Shown: positions 18,618-28,744, counted from the first letter of the stretch. The stretch is 64,000 nucleotides of DNA from CAIWHR01 sp963816925 (GCA_963816925.1 CAWFMY010000007.1:156617-220616), one strand, 5' to 3'. The notes: a model not told the origin generated them from the letters alone. Made by a program: numbers and translations.

Positions 18618-19037
18618 ATGCGCGCGCGTGCGGGAGAGCGGTTTTCGAGCGAGGTGACGCTGACGCCCGCGATCGTGGCGGAATTCGCCCGCGACGTCGG
18701 CGACGACAACCCGGTGCATCACGACGCGGCGTTCGCCGCGGGCACCCGCTTCGGCCGCCTCATCGCCAGCGGCACGCACACGACGGCGCTGCTGCTCGCG
18801 CTGACCGCGGCGCACTTTTCGAAGCGCGGCGCGATGCTCGGGCTGGAGTTCTGGCAACGCTTCAGGAAGCCGGTGTTCGCCGACGAGACGATCCTGCTCG
18901 AGTGGCTCGTCGTCAAGGTGACGCCCAACGCGGCGCTCGACGGCGACGTCGTCGAGCTGCGCGGACGGATCAAGGGCGCGGACGGGCGGACCGCCGTCGG
19001 CGCGAAGGGGCGCGTGCTCGTCACCGACGCGCTATAA
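18618..19037 (+). CDS. MaoC-like hydratase/dehydratase family protein
   Basis: This 139-residue protein has a hot-dog fold signature: an N-terminal strand, then DVGDDNPVHHDAAFAAGTRFGRLIASGTH, with the Asp and His positions used by (R)-specific enoyl-CoA hydratases. It probably adds water to, or removes it from, a CoA-linked or related substrate. The ATG at 18618 is chosen over 18588 because AGGAGA lies eight bases upstream. The family is broad, and no pathway can be assigned from the neighbours. Confidence 0.75.
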   Translation: MRARAGERFSSEVTLTPAIVAEFARDVGDDNPVHHDAAFAAGTRFGRLIASGTHTTALLLALTAAHFSKRGAMLGLEFWQRFRKPVFADETILLEWLVVKVTPNAALDGDVVELRGRIKGADGRTAVGAKGRVLVTDAL

Positions 19038-19072
19038 GCCGCCGGCCGCCGCGGATGTCGCCGCCTCCGCGG

Positions 19073-19438
19073 TCAGGCGACGATCAGCGCCGCGACGACC
19101 TTGCGGCCCTCGGCCGCGAGGATGTTGTACGTGCGGCACGCCGCGGGCGTGTCCATGACTTCGACGCCGACCCTCGCCGCGGCGAGGGCTTGCGTGAGGC
19201 GCGGATGCGGAAAACGCAGCACGGCGCCGGTGCCGAACAGGACGATTTCCGGCGCGTGCGCGAGGAGTTCCGCGAAGTCCGCTTCGGTCAATGCGTCGAA
19301 TCCCGACGCGCCCCATTCGGCGACGTTGTCCGGCGTGACCAGGATGCCGCTTCGGTGCTCCTGCGCGCCGACGCGCACCCAACCGGGGCCAAGGCCGGTG
19401 ATGACATTGCCGTTCGGCGTCGACAGGTGGAATTTCAT
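19073..19438 (-). CDS. Mth938-like domain protein (DUF498)
   Basis: This 121-residue protein shows the family pattern: a first strand HLSTPNGNVITGLGPGWVRV, then EIVLFGTGAVLRFPHPRLTQ and the end TPAACRTYNILAAEGRKVVA. Proteins of this family (related to human AAMDC and mitochondrial NDUFAF3) have a small alpha/beta fold and no settled bacterial function. It is convergent with the MaoC-like gene and divergent from the aminotransferase, with only about 100 bases between the two start codons. Confidence 0.8.
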   Translation of the reverse strand: MKFHLSTPNGNVITGLGPGWVRVGAQEHRSGILVTPDNVAEWGASGFDALTEADFAELLAHAPEIVLFGTGAVLRFPHPRLTQALAAARVGVEVMDTPAACRTYNILAAEGRKVVAALIVA

Positions 19439-19542
19439 CGGATGATGCGTTGCGGTAAGTGCCTAAATCAGCTAGGATTCTAGCAGTGTCAGCGCAGCAA
19501 CGTCGCTCGGACGGTTCCGGGCGCTTACGTGGAAAGTCCCGC

Positions 19543-20803
19543 ATGCCTCCCTCCCTGCAAAAAGAATTCGCGCGCCTCACGCGGCTGCCGCCGTACGTCT
19601 TCAACATCACCTCCGAGCTCAAGATGGCCGCGCGCCGCCGCGGCGAGGACATCATCGACTTCGGCATGGGCAACCCGGACGGTCCGACGCCCAAGCACAT
19701 CGTCGACAAGCTGATCGAAACGGTGAGCCGGCCCGATACGCATGGCTACTCGGTGTCGAAGGGCATCCCGCGGCTGCGGCGGGCGATCTGCCACTGGTAC
19801 GCGCGCCGCTACGGCGTCGAATTCGATCCGGAGACGGAAGCGATCGTCACGATCGGCTCGAAGGAGGGCATCGCGCACCTCGCGCTGGCGACGCTGAATC
19901 GCGGCGACACGGTGCTCGTGTCCGAACCCGAGCTATCCGATCCACATCTACGGCCCGGTCATCGCCGGCGCGGACATCCGGCACGTGCCGATGACGCCCG
20001 ACGGCGACTTCTTCGCGGAACTCGAGCGGACCATCCACACGAGCTTCCCGAAGCCGAAGATGCTGATCATCAACTTCCCGTCGAACCCGACGGCGCAATG
20101 CGTCGAGCTGCCGTTCTTCGAGAAGATCGTCGGCCTCGCGCGCGAGCACGGGATCTATGTCGTCCACGACCTCGCGTACGCCGACATCTGCTTCGACGGG
20201 TGGAAGGCGCCGTCGATCATGCAGGTCCCGGGCGCGCGCGACGTCGCCGTCGAGTTCTTCACGATGTCGAAGAGCTACAACATGGCGGGCTGGCGGATCG
20301 GCTTCATGGTCGGCAACAAGGATCTGGTCCACGCGCTGGCGCGGATCAAGGGCTACCACGACTACGGCACGTTCACGCCGATCCAGGTGGCCGCGATCGC
20401 CGCGCTCGAAGGCCCGCAGGAATGCGTCGGCGAAATCGCGATGCGCTACCAGAGGCGCCGCGATGTCCTCGTCAAGGGGCTGCACGAAGCCGGCTGGATG
20501 GTCGACAACCCCAAAGCCTCGATGTACGTGTGGGCGAAGATTCCCGCGGCCTATCGCGACGCGGGCTCGCTCGAGTTCACGAAGCGCCTGATGGCCGCGG
20601 CGAAGGTTTCCGTGTCCCCGGGCATCGGCTTCGGCGAATTCGGCGACGACTACGTCCGCTTCGCGATGATCGAGAACGAATCGCGCACCCGACAGGCGAT
20701 CCGCGGGATCAAGCAGATGTTCCGCGACGATGGCATCGCCTTCGAACCGGCGCGGCCGGCCGAGGTGGCGAAGCCGGTCGACGTGGCGCGCCCCGCCGCT
20801 TGA
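19543..20803 (+). CDS. alaC: Pyridoxal-phosphate aminotransferase, alanine (AlaC-like) type, one-base insertion
   Basis: This class I/II aminotransferase has about 420 residues. Visible parts are DFGMGNPDGPTPKHI, the aromatic HGYSVSKGIPRLR, the PLP-binding lysine in MSKSYNMAGWRIGFM and the Arg-rich end VRFAMIENESR. AlaC-type enzymes make alanine from pyruvate and glutamate. Some relatives act on diaminopimelate, so specificity is not certain. The frame breaks at a single extra T at 19921. Without it the text reads VLVPNPSYPIHIYG, the normal family motif, so this is almost surely a sequence error. Directly followed by hom and thrC, an order often kept in betaproteobacteria. Confidence 0.85.
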
Positions 20804-20810
20804 GTGCCCC

Positions 20811-22154
20811 ATGAGCGCTCCACGCATGACGCCGTCGATGAAACCGCTGGAAGTAGGGCTGCTGGGCGTGGGCACCGTGGGCACCGGGCTGTGGACGGTG
20901 CTGCGCCGGAACGAAGGCGAGATCACGCGGCGCGCGGGACGGCCGATCCGGATCACCTGGATCGCCGAGCGCGCGATCGAGCGCGCGCGCGAGCTCACGC
21001 GCGGTGCCTCCGGCGTCAACCTCACGCCCGATGCCGCGGTCGTGCTCGCGCACCCCGACATCGATATCGTCGTCGAGCTGATCGGCGGCCTCGAGCCCGC
21101 GCGCACGTTCATCCTGCAGGCGATCGCCAATGGCAAGCACGTGGTCACGGCGAACAAGGCGCTGCTCGCCCGCCACGGCAACGAGATCTTCGCCGCGGCG
21201 CATGCGAAGGGCGTGATGGTCGCGTTCGAGGGCGCGGTGGCCGGCGGCATTCCGATCATCAAGGCGTTGCGCGAAGGCCTCACCGCCAACCGGATCGAAT
21301 GGATCGCGGGCATCATCAACGGCACCTCGAACTTCATCCTGTCCGAAATGCGCGCGACCGGCGCGCCGTTCGACGCCGTGCTGAAAGAGGCGCAGGCGCG
21401 CGGCTATGCCGAGGCCGACCCGACGTTCGACATCGAGGGCATCGACGCCGCGCACAAGCTCGCCATCATGTCGGCCATCGCCTTCGGCGTGCCGATGCAG
21501 TTCGACAAGGTCTACACCGAGGGCATCTCGAAGCTCACGCGCGAGGACATCCGCTACGCCGAGGAACTGGGCTACCGGATCAAGCTCCTCGGCATCACGC
21601 GGCGCACGGCCACGGGAATCGAGCTCCGCGTCCACCCGACGCTGATCCCGACCAAGCGCCTGATCGCCAATGTCGAGGGCGTGATGAACGCGGTGCTGGT
21701 GAAAGGCGACGCGGTCGGGCCGACGCTTTACTACGGCGCCGGGGCCGGCGCCGAGCCGACGGCGAGCGCGGTGATCGCCGATCTCGTCGACGTGACGCGG
21801 ATGCACACCGCCGACCCCGAGCACCGCGTGCCGCACCTCGCCTTCCAGCCCGACCAGCTTTCCGACGTGCCGTTCCTGCCGATGGGCGAGGTCGAGACCA
21901 GCTATTACCTGCGGATGCGCGTGCAGGACCGTCCGGGCGTGCTCGCCGACATCACGCGCATCCTCGCCGATCGCGAGATCTCGATCGACGCGATGATCCA
22001 GAAGGAGCCCTCCGAAGGCGAGGAGCAGACCGACATCATCCTGCTCACGCACCGCACGATCGAAAAGCGCGTGGTCGACGCGATCGCGAAGATCGAGGCG
22101 CTGCCGACCGTCAACGGCACGATCGTGCGCATCCGGCTGGAAGAGCTGAACTGA
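20811..22154 (+). CDS. hom: Homoserine dehydrogenase
   Basis: This NAD(P)-dependent enzyme reduces aspartate semialdehyde to homoserine, the branch step to threonine and methionine. It has 447 residues, the usual length for forms with an ACT domain. Motifs: nucleotide loop GLLGVGTVGTG, catalytic lysine region VVTANKALLARHG, substrate region GIINGTSNFIL with KEAQARGYAEADPTFDIEG, and a C-terminal ACT domain (VQDRPGVLADITRILADREI) that usually gives threonine feedback inhibition. The ATG at 20811 lies seven bases after the aminotransferase stop; ATGs at 20826 and 20838 are alternatives. The gene overlaps thrC by one base. Confidence 0.95.
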   Translation: MSAPRMTPSMKPLEVGLLGVGTVGTGLWTVLRRNEGEITRRAGRPIRITWIAERAIERARELTRGASGVNLTPDAAVVLAHPDIDIVVELIGGLEPARTFILQAIANGKHVVTANKALLARHGNEIFAAAHAKGVMVAFEGAVAGGIPIIKALREGLTANRIEWIAGIINGTSNFILSEMRATGAPFDAVLKEAQARGYAEADPTFDIEGIDAAHKLAIMSAIAFGVPMQFDKVYTEGISKLTREDIRYAEELGYRIKLLGITRRTATGIELRVHPTLIPTKRLIANVEGVMNAVLVKGDAVGPTLYYGAGAGAEPTASAVIADLVDVTRMHTADPEHRVPHLAFQPDQLSDVPFLPMGEVETSYYLRMRVQDRPGVLADITRILADREISIDAMIQKEPSEGEEQTDIILLTHRTIEKRVVDAIAKIEALPTVNGTIVRIRLEELN

Positions 22155-23584
22155 TGCGGTATGTCAGCACGCGCGGCGCGTGGGCCGACAACCCGCAGCC
22201 GTTCAGCGCGATCCTGCTCGAAGGTCTCGCGCCGGACGGCGGGCTCGCGGTGCCGGAGACGTATCCGGCGCTCAGTGCCGCGGAATTGGCCGCGTTGCGG
22301 TTCGAGCGTTACCCGGATCTCGCATTCGCGATCCTGTCGCGGTTCATCGACGACATTCCGGGGCCGGTTCTCAAAGCGCTGATCGATCGCACGTACACGC
22401 GGGAAACGTTCGGCAGCGGCGACATCACGCCGGTCACCGCGCTCGAGCCGGGGCTGCACCTGCTGCACGTGTCGAACGGGCCGACGCTCGCGTTCAAGGA
22501 CATCGCGCTGCAGCTCCTCGGCAACCTGTTCCAGCACGTGCTTGCCCAGCAGGGCCGCCGCCTCAACATCCTCGGCGCCACCTCCGGCGACACCGGAAGC
22601 TCGGCCGAGTACGCGATGCGCGGCAAGCACGGGATCGCGGTGTACATGCTGTCGCCGAAGGGACGGATGAGCCCGTTCCAGACGGCGCAGATGTTCTCGC
22701 TCGCCGACCCCAACATCCACAACGTGGCGATCGAGGGTGTCTTCGACGAATGCCAGGACATCGTCAAGGCGGTCAGCGCCGACGCCGAATTCAAGTCGGG
22801 CCACGCGATCGGCACCGTCAATTCGATCAACTGGGCGCGCGTCGCGGCGCAGGTCGTCTACTACTTCAAGGGCTACTTCGCGGTCGCGCGGCGCGTCGGC
22901 GAACCGGTCGACTTCGCCGTGCCTTCCGGCAATTTCGGCAACATTCTCGCCGGCCATGTCGCAAAGCAGATGGGCCTTCCGATCCGCCGTCTGATTCTCG
23001 CCACCAACGAAAACGACGTGCTGGACGAGTTCTTTCGCACGGGCCGCTACCGGCCGCGGACGTCGGCGGAAACGCATGCGACGTCGAGCCCGTCGATGGA
23101 TATCTCGAAGGCGTCAAATTTCGAGCGCTACGTGTTCGACGTGGTCGAACGCGATGCGGCGGTCCTGCGCGAGCTGTGGGCGCAGATCGGCAGCACGGGC
23201 GGGTTCAGTCTCGCGGGGACACCGCATTGGCAGCGGGTCGCGGCGTCGGGATTCGTTTCCGGCACGAGTACGCATGCCGACCGGATTGCCACGATCCGGG
23301 ACTGCTTCGCGCGTTATCACGTCATCGTGGACCCACATACGGCGGACGGCGTTCATGTCGGCCGCTTGCATCGCGACAACGACGTGCCGCTGATCTGCAT
23401 CGAGACCGCGCTGCCGGCGAAGTTTGCGGCGACGATCCGCGAGGCGCTCGGCCGGGATCCCGATCGCCCGTCCGCGTACACCGACCTCGAGGGGCGATCG
23501 CAACATTTCAACGTGCTGCCGGCGGATGCCGAGCGGGTGAAGGCCTATATCGCCGCGCATGACGGCGCGCGCCACCACCCATGA
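22154..23584 (+). CDS. thrC: Threonine synthase
   Basis: This PLP enzyme converts O-phosphohomoserine to threonine. It has 476 residues, the size of the proteobacterial/fungal class. Signs: N-terminal MRYVSTRG, the PLP lysine in NGPTLAFKDIALQLLGN, phosphate-binding LGATSGDTGSSAEYAM, and AVPSGNFGNILAGHVAKQMG. The start overlaps the hom stop (TGATG), and the stop overlaps the next gene (ATGA at 23581-23584). The frame is intact. Together with hom it gives the last steps of threonine synthesis; homoserine kinase is not in the window. Confidence 0.95.
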   Translation: MRYVSTRGAWADNPQPFSAILLEGLAPDGGLAVPETYPALSAAELAALRFERYPDLAFAILSRFIDDIPGPVLKALIDRTYTRETFGSGDITPVTALEPGLHLLHVSNGPTLAFKDIALQLLGNLFQHVLAQQGRRLNILGATSGDTGSSAEYAMRGKHGIAVYMLSPKGRMSPFQTAQMFSLADPNIHNVAIEGVFDECQDIVKAVSADAEFKSGHAIGTVNSINWARVAAQVVYYFKGYFAVARRVGEPVDFAVPSGNFGNILAGHVAKQMGLPIRRLILATNENDVLDEFFRTGRYRPRTSAETHATSSPSMDISKASNFERYVFDVVERDAAVLRELWAQIGSTGGFSLAGTPHWQRVAASGFVSGTSTHADRIATIRDCFARYHVIVDPHTADGVHVGRLHRDNDVPLICIETALPAKFAATIREALGRDPDRPSAYTDLEGRSQHFNVLPADAERVKAYIAAHDGARHHP

Positions 23585-24937
23585 CCCACGCGCTCGCCGA
23601 CCTCCGCCGCAATCTCATGGCCGGCCTGCGGCTCGCGCTGTTCATGCCGGTGACGCGCCTCGCGTTCCGGATCGATCTGGCGCAGCTGCTGCTGCTGTTC
23701 GTCTTTGTCGGCCGCGATCGACATCGCCACGGACTGGGTCCGCTTCCAGCCGGATGCCAGCTTCTCGCTGCTTGGAGCGGGCGGGGAATTCTTCACGGTG
23801 AGCGTGCTGGTCCTCGCGGCGGCGGCGCAGGCGCTGCTGTTTCGCCAACGCTCGTTGGCGCTGGCGATCCCCGTGCTCGCGCTCGCGGCGTACCCCATCT
23901 ACCAGCTGGTTCACATCGCGCCGTACGTCGTTCCGGCAATCGAGTCATGGATGGGATCGTCGGCGACGCGCGCATTGGAGATCGCGCTGACCGTGTGGTC
24001 CGTCGCGATACTCGTCCGAAGCGTCGCCGTCGCGCTCGTGCCGGCGCACCGGGCGCGCGCGCTGGCCGGTGGACTGATGCTGGCGATTCCGATCGCGTTC
24101 GCGTCGCTCCTGATGCCGCCGGCCAATTGGTGGCATGCGGGCTCGGAGCCCGCCGACGGCCGCTATCCGAACCCGGCCTCGGAGCCGGTGCTCGCCGCGC
24201 AGCAGGTGCTGCTCGACGATGCGCTTTCGCAGCTCGACGACGAAACGCCGGGCGAGACCGACCTCTTTTTCGTCGGCTTCGTCGGCGACGCGCGTGACGA
24301 GGTGTACCGCCAGGACCTGCTGGCGGCGCGGCGCGCCATGGACGAGCGCTGGGACATGCGCGACCGCTCGATCTCGCTCGTCACCAGTCCGCCGACGCTG
24401 CTCGACACGCCGATGGCGACCGTCACCAACCTGCGCGAGACGCTGAAGGAGATCGCCGCGGCGATCAACACCGACGAAGACGTCGTGATGGTCTATCTCG
24501 CGGGGCCGTCCACGGGCGACGGCGCGCTCGCGGTTGCGGCGCCGCCGCTCGAGCTCCTCCCGCTGACGCCGACGGTGCTGCGCGCCTTGCTGGACGAAGC
24601 CGGCATCGTCTGGCGCATCGTGGTGGTGTCGTCCTGCCATGCGGACGGCTTCGTCGACGCGCTCAAGAGCGACACGACGCTCGTGCTGGCCGCGACGGGC
24701 GACGACGCGACGGGCGGGTGCGCCGTCGCGAACGGATCGACGCGTCTCGGCGCGGCGCTTTTCAGCGAGGGACTTTCCCACGCGGACGCGCTGCAGCAGG
24801 CGTTCGAAGGCGCGCAGGCAGGGCCCGAGCCCGGGGCGCCCGCCATGGCGCAGCTTTTCATGGGACCGGAGATCGCCGACAAGCTGAAGGAGCTCGACCG
24901 CGGGCGCGCCAAGCGCAGCACGGGGAAGAGCGTCTAG
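23581..24937 (+). CDS. C13-family-like membrane protein, probably non-catalytic (one frameshift)
   Basis: This protein of about 451 residues has an N-terminal set of about four hydrophobic helices and a C-terminal domain resembling bacterial peptidase C13. That domain carries LLPLTPTVLRALLDEAGI, the presumed Cys in VVVSSCHADGF, and a later GGC. The family normally has a catalytic His in a TSHG-like motif; here the matching place reads YLAGPSTGD with no His, so proteolysis is doubtful. One extra base near 23700 shifts the frame; removing it gives FVLSAAIDIATDWV. It starts on the thrC stop (ATGA). C13-like genes beside threonine biosynthesis are seen in relatives, but the role is unknown. Confidence 0.7.
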
Positions 24938-25031
24938 TCGATTGACCACGCCAACGCCGGCGTAGAAAATGGCCGGACTCGTTGGTCGAATCAATGCGCC
25001 CGTTCGACGGCGCAGTCTCATGGAGGAATTC

Positions 25032-26059
25032 ATGCGTCGTTGGAACGTTTTCGCGGCGGCGTTGCCGCTTTCGTCGCCGTCGCGGCGCCCTCTGGCCTGC
25101 ACGCGCAGGCGCCGGAAAAGAGCAAGATCACGGTCGGCGTCGGCGGCAAGACGCTCTTCTACTACCTGCCGCTGACGATCGCCGAGCGCAAGGGCTACTT
25201 CAAGGACGAAGGGCTCGACGTCGAGATCCCGGACTTTCGCGGGCGGCGCCCGGCGCTGCAGGCGATGATCGGCGGCAGCGTCGGACGTCGTGTCCGGCGC
25301 CTACGAGCACACGATCACGCAGCAGGCGAAGGGCCAGAACATCGAGGCCTCGTGCTGCAGGGCAAGTATTCGGCGATCGTGCTCGTGATGCGCAAGGCGA
25401 AGGCCGCCGACTACAAGTCGCCGGCCGACCTCAAGGGCATGAAGATCGGCGTGACCGCGCCGGGTTCGTCGACCAACATGTTCGTCAACGTGCTGCTCGC
25501 GAAAGTCGAGCCTGCCGGCCCGACGCCGTGTCGATCATCGGCGCCGGCGCGACAGCGGCGCCGTCGCGATCATGCAGCGCGGCGAGATCGACGCATCTCG
25601 CCAATCTCGATCCGGTCATCGCCAGCTCGAGTCGCAACGGCGACGTCGTCGCGGTCGTCGACACGCGCACGTCCAAGGGCATGCAGGACGTCTACGGCGA
25701 CGCCTATGCGGCGGGCTGCATCTACGTTCCCGTCGATTTCGCGAAGAAAGTATCCGAACACGACGCAGGCGTTCGTCAACGCGATGATGCGTGCATTGCG
25801 TTTCATCCAGACAGTCGACGCCGGACCAGATCGTCGCGACCGTGCCGCCGACTACTACACCGACAAGGCGCCTGTACAAAGCGGCGCTCAAAGGAATCTC
25901 GAGACTTACAAGCACGACGGCGCTGTCGGGATCGAAGCGGCCGCAGCGTGTATCGCGATCTGAAGATCGTTCGATCCGGGCGTGCAGAGCGCGACGATGG
26001 ATCTCGCGAAGACGTTCGACACGTCGTTCGCGCTTAAGGCCGCGCAGAAGTTCAAGTGA
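25032..26059 (+). CDS. ABC transporter substrate-binding protein, NMT1/TauA/SsuA type (many frameshifts)
   Basis: Read across several breaks, the protein is about 340 residues. It has a signal peptide, then KITVGVGGKTLFYYLPLTIAE, GYFKDEGLDVEI, SAIVLVMRKAKAADYKSPADL, GVTAPGSSTNMFVN, SNGDVVAVVDTRTS, YVPVDFAKKYP and the end KAAQKFK. This is the pattern of periplasmic binding proteins for nitrate, sulfonate, taurine or pyrimidine precursors. At least six indels occur within one kilobase, for example an extra T near 25282. A GGAGG precedes the ATG at 25032, and the TGA at 26057-26059 overlaps the ATPase start. The family is clear, the ligand is not. Confidence 0.75.
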
Positions 26060-26895
26060 CTGCCGCCGAGCGACGCCCGGTGCCGCCGCCCGCGTTGGCG
26101 CTCGACGGGATCACCTGCACGTTTGCGGCGCGTGCCGCGAAGGGCGGGCCTGTCGGGCGTTACACGGCGGTCAAGGACGTTTCGCTCACGATCGCGCCGG
26201 GTGAGTTTGTCGCGGTCGTCGGCCCGACGGGGTGCGGCAAGTCAACGTTGCTCAACGTCGCCGCCGGGCTGCTCGAGCCTTCCGCCGGAAGCGTGCAGAT
26301 TCACGGCGAGCCGCTGTCCGGCATCAACGGCCACGCGGGTTACATGTTCCAGGCCGATGCGCTGATGCCGTGGCGCAGCGCGCTCACGAACGTGACGGCC
26401 GGGCTCGAGTTTCATGGCGTCGCCCGGTCCGAAGCGATTCCCCGTGCACGCGACTGGCTCGCGCGCGTCGGGCTTGCCGGCTTCGAGGACCGCTTTCCGC
26501 ACCAGCTTTCCGGCGGCATGAGGAAGCGTGTCGCGCTCGCGCAGATGCTGATCCTCGATCCGCAGCTGCTGCTGATGGACGAGCCGTTTTCGGCGCTCGA
26601 CATCCAGACGCGGCAATTGATGGAGAACGAGCTGCTCGATTTGTGGAGCGCCGACCGCAAGTCGGTACTGTTCATCACGCACGACCTCGAGGAGGCGATT
26701 TCGCTCTCCGATCGCGTCATCGTGCTTTCGGCGGGGCCGGCGACGCATCCAATCGGCGAGTTTGCGATCGACCTGCCACGCCCGCGCGACGTCGCCGAGA
26801 TCCGGATGACGCCGCGCTTCGTCGAGCTGCACAGTGCGATCTGGCAGGCCATGAAGTCCGAAGTGTTGAAGGGCTATGCGCAAAGTCGCCACTGA
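26056..26895 (+). CDS. ABC transporter ATP-binding protein, nitrate/sulfonate/taurine type
   Basis: This intact ATPase has 279 residues: Walker A GPTGCGKSTLLNVAAG, Q-loop YMFQADALMPWRSALTNV, signature LSGGMRKRVALAQ, Walker B LLLMDEPFSALD, H-loop LFITHDLEEAI. The motif set and the MPW after the Q-loop are typical of SsuB/TauB/NrtD proteins. The GTG start at 26056 overlaps the binding-protein stop, and its 3' end overlaps the permease start by 20 bases. It energises import of the still unknown ligand. Confidence 0.9.
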   Translation: MTAAERRPVPPPALALDGITCTFAARAAKGGPVGRYTAVKDVSLTIAPGEFVAVVGPTGCGKSTLLNVAAGLLEPSAGSVQIHGEPLSGINGHAGYMFQADALMPWRSALTNVTAGLEFHGVARSEAIPRARDWLARVGLAGFEDRFPHQLSGGMRKRVALAQMLILDPQLLLMDEPFSALDIQTRQLMENELLDLWSADRKSVLFITHDLEEAISLSDRVIVLSAGPATHPIGEFAIDLPRPRDVAEIRMTPRFVELHSAIWQAMKSEVLKGYAQSRH

Positions 26896-27693
26896 CAGGC
26901 GCGGGCGGCTGGCCGTGTCGCATGTGCTGCTGCTGGCCGCGATCTTCGCTTTCTGGTACGCGATGACGACACCGGGACTCGTGTCGCCGAAGAGTTTGCG
27001 AAGAACACCGCGTTCTTCTTCGGCAAGCCGATCGAGGTGCATGAAGGTCATCTGGATGTGGTTCTCGACGGGCAAGATCTTCCCGCATCTCGCGATTACG
27101 CTGACCGAGACGCTGCTCGCGTTTGCGGTGGGCAGCGTGTTGGGACTCGTGTCGGATTGTGGCTCGCATTGTCACCGTTCGCGTCGGCGCTGGCGGATCC
27201 CTATATCAAGGCCGCGAATGCGATGCCGCGCGTGATCCTCGCGCCGATCTTCGCCGTCTGGTTCGGGCTTGGTATCACGTCGAAGGTCGCGCTGGGCGTG
27301 ACGCTCGTCTTCTTCGTCGTGTTCTTCAACGTCTTCCAGGGCATCAAGGAGGTGAGCCCGACGGTGCTGGCCAACGCGCGCATGCTCGGCGCGTCGAAGC
27401 GCCAGCTCTTGGCGAGCATCTACCTGCCGTCGGCGACGTCGTGGGTGTTCTCGAGCCTGCACACCTCGGTGGGGATGGCGTTCGTCGGCGCGGTCGTCGG
27501 CGAGTATCTCGGTTCGGCGAAGGGCGTGGGCTACCTGATCCTGCAGGCCGAAGGCGTGTTCGACATCAACACGGTGCTCGCCGGAATTCTCGTGCTGACC
27601 GCGTGTGCGCTCTTGCTGGACGTGATCGTCACGCATGTCGAGGCGCGACTTCTCGTCTGGCGGCCCCGCGCGGCCGAGACGGAGGCACTGTGA
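26876..27693 (+). CDS. ABC transporter permease, nitrate/sulfonate/taurine type (frameshifted)
   Basis: This permease has about 272 residues and five or six membrane helices: LAVSHVLLLAAIFAFWYAMT, TLTETLLAFAVGSVLGLVSG, NAMPRVILAPIFAVWFGLG, VALGVTLVFFVVFFNVFQGI and two more. The EAA-like loop reads EVSPTVLANARMLGASKRQLL. Frame changes occur near 26988, 27037 and 27155; repaired text is continuous and normal. It completes the importer with the preceding two genes. It converges on the metallo-hydrolase-like gene 43 bases downstream. Confidence 0.8.
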
Positions 27694-27736
27694 GCGTGGA
27701 GGCGAGGCGCCTGGCACCACGAACGATTGCGGCGGG

Positions 27737-28744
27737 TCACTCGAACTGGGACCGCTCGAGGCGAAGATAGGTGTGGCTGGCGTTTTGCGGATTCAGCGTT
27801 TCGTATTGATCCCAGTGCGCAAATTGGGGCAGCTCGCAGCGATCGCGCAATTCGGCCAGGCCCACTCCGTCTCGCAGTAACGATTCGACGAGACTCTCGA
27901 GTGCCGCGAAATAATGCGCGAAGGCAGCGATGTCTGCGCACGTGCCGACCGGTCCGTAGGCGGGTACAAGATGGCGACAGTGCGTCGACTCGAGACGCAC
28001 GAGCGCATCACGCCAGCCTTTCGCGTTCGCATCGCGCAGGTCGGGAACGCGATTCAGTGCGACCAGATTGCCGACCATAAGGGTCGAAGTCGATTCGTCG
28101 AAGACCGCAACTGCACCGGGTGCGCTCGACCATTGTGACGTGATCAGCCGAAGCGGACGTCCGATCAGGTCGAGAGTTTCGTCGTCATCGATGAGGCGAT
28201 CGGGCTCGATCACCCGCGTAGCCGCCATCTCCTCTTCACCGAGCACCGACCGCAGATTGCGCAGACATTTCTCACAGCGGGCGGCGATCAGCTCAGCGCT
28301 CCGGCGATGCGCCAGCACGGGGATGCCACGTGCCTGGAACGCGGCAGCGCCAAATATCGCTTCCTGACTGGGATGCGTGAGAATCGCAAGCCGGATGGGG
28401 CGGTCCGAAATGCTCCGAACCGCCGCGATTATTTCCTCACCTTCGCGGTAGGAAATTCCGGTGTCCACGACGACAACGCCGAGGGGACCGACAACGAAAG
28501 CGACGTTCGCCGTCCGTCCGCCATTTTCCGCGGTGATCTCTCCGCCGTGCCCAAGCAGCGCGTACACACCCGGAGCGACCAGGACCGGGGTCCGCTGGAC
28601 GGCGCCGACGCTTTGGGCAGCACCGAGAGCGGCGAAAAGGACAACAATCATCTGCCGCAAGTATTTCTCGACGGCGATTCGCCGGCGCGCGGTGTTTTCG
28701 CTTCCGCGATTGTCGTCGGCGACGATGGTCGCTACCCGTGCCAT
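27737..28744 (-). CDS. SoxH-like metallo-beta-lactamase-fold protein with lost metal ligands
   Basis: This 335-residue exported protein (MIVVLFAALGAAQSVGA is the likely signal) has the MBL fold order: VAPGVYALLG, VAFVVGPLGVVVVDTGIS, then LTHPSQEAIFGAAAF, MVGNLVALNRVPDLRD and HLVPAYGPVG. It aligns with the intact paralogue at 34699-35677, where the same places read THVHPDHIFGNAAF, LGDLVFVGHVPVLDG and AIPGHGRAL. Two of the three clustered His, the bridging Asp and the later His are replaced here, so zinc hydrolysis is unlikely. The family resembles the quinoprotein relay system zinc metallohydrolases that accompany PQQ alcohol dehydrogenases. It lies divergent from xoxF. The start could also be an inner Met near residue 32. 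Confidence 0.75.
   Translation of the reverse strand: MARVATIVADDNRGSENTARRRIAVEKYLRQMIVVLFAALGAAQSVGAVQRTPVLVAPGVYALLGHGGEITAENGGRTANVAFVVGPLGVVVVDTGISYREGEEIIAAVRSISDRPIRLAILTHPSQEAIFGAAAFQARGIPVLAHRRSAELIAARCEKCLRNLRSVLGEEEMAATRVIEPDRLIDDDETLDLIGRPLRLITSQWSSAPGAVAVFDESTSTLMVGNLVALNRVPDLRDANAKGWRDALVRLESTHCRHLVPAYGPVGTCADIAAFAHYFAALESLVESLLRDGVGLAELRDRCELPQFAHWDQYETLNPQNASHTYLRLERSQFE

Noticed and set aside
16080..19037. A single 985-codon plus-strand frame covering the proline-rich gene, methyltransferase and MaoC gene
   Set aside because: The first third is an Arg/Ser-rich shadow of the proline-rich gene. The remainder is two real genes that share a frame because of the 44-bp duplication; it is not one fusion protein.
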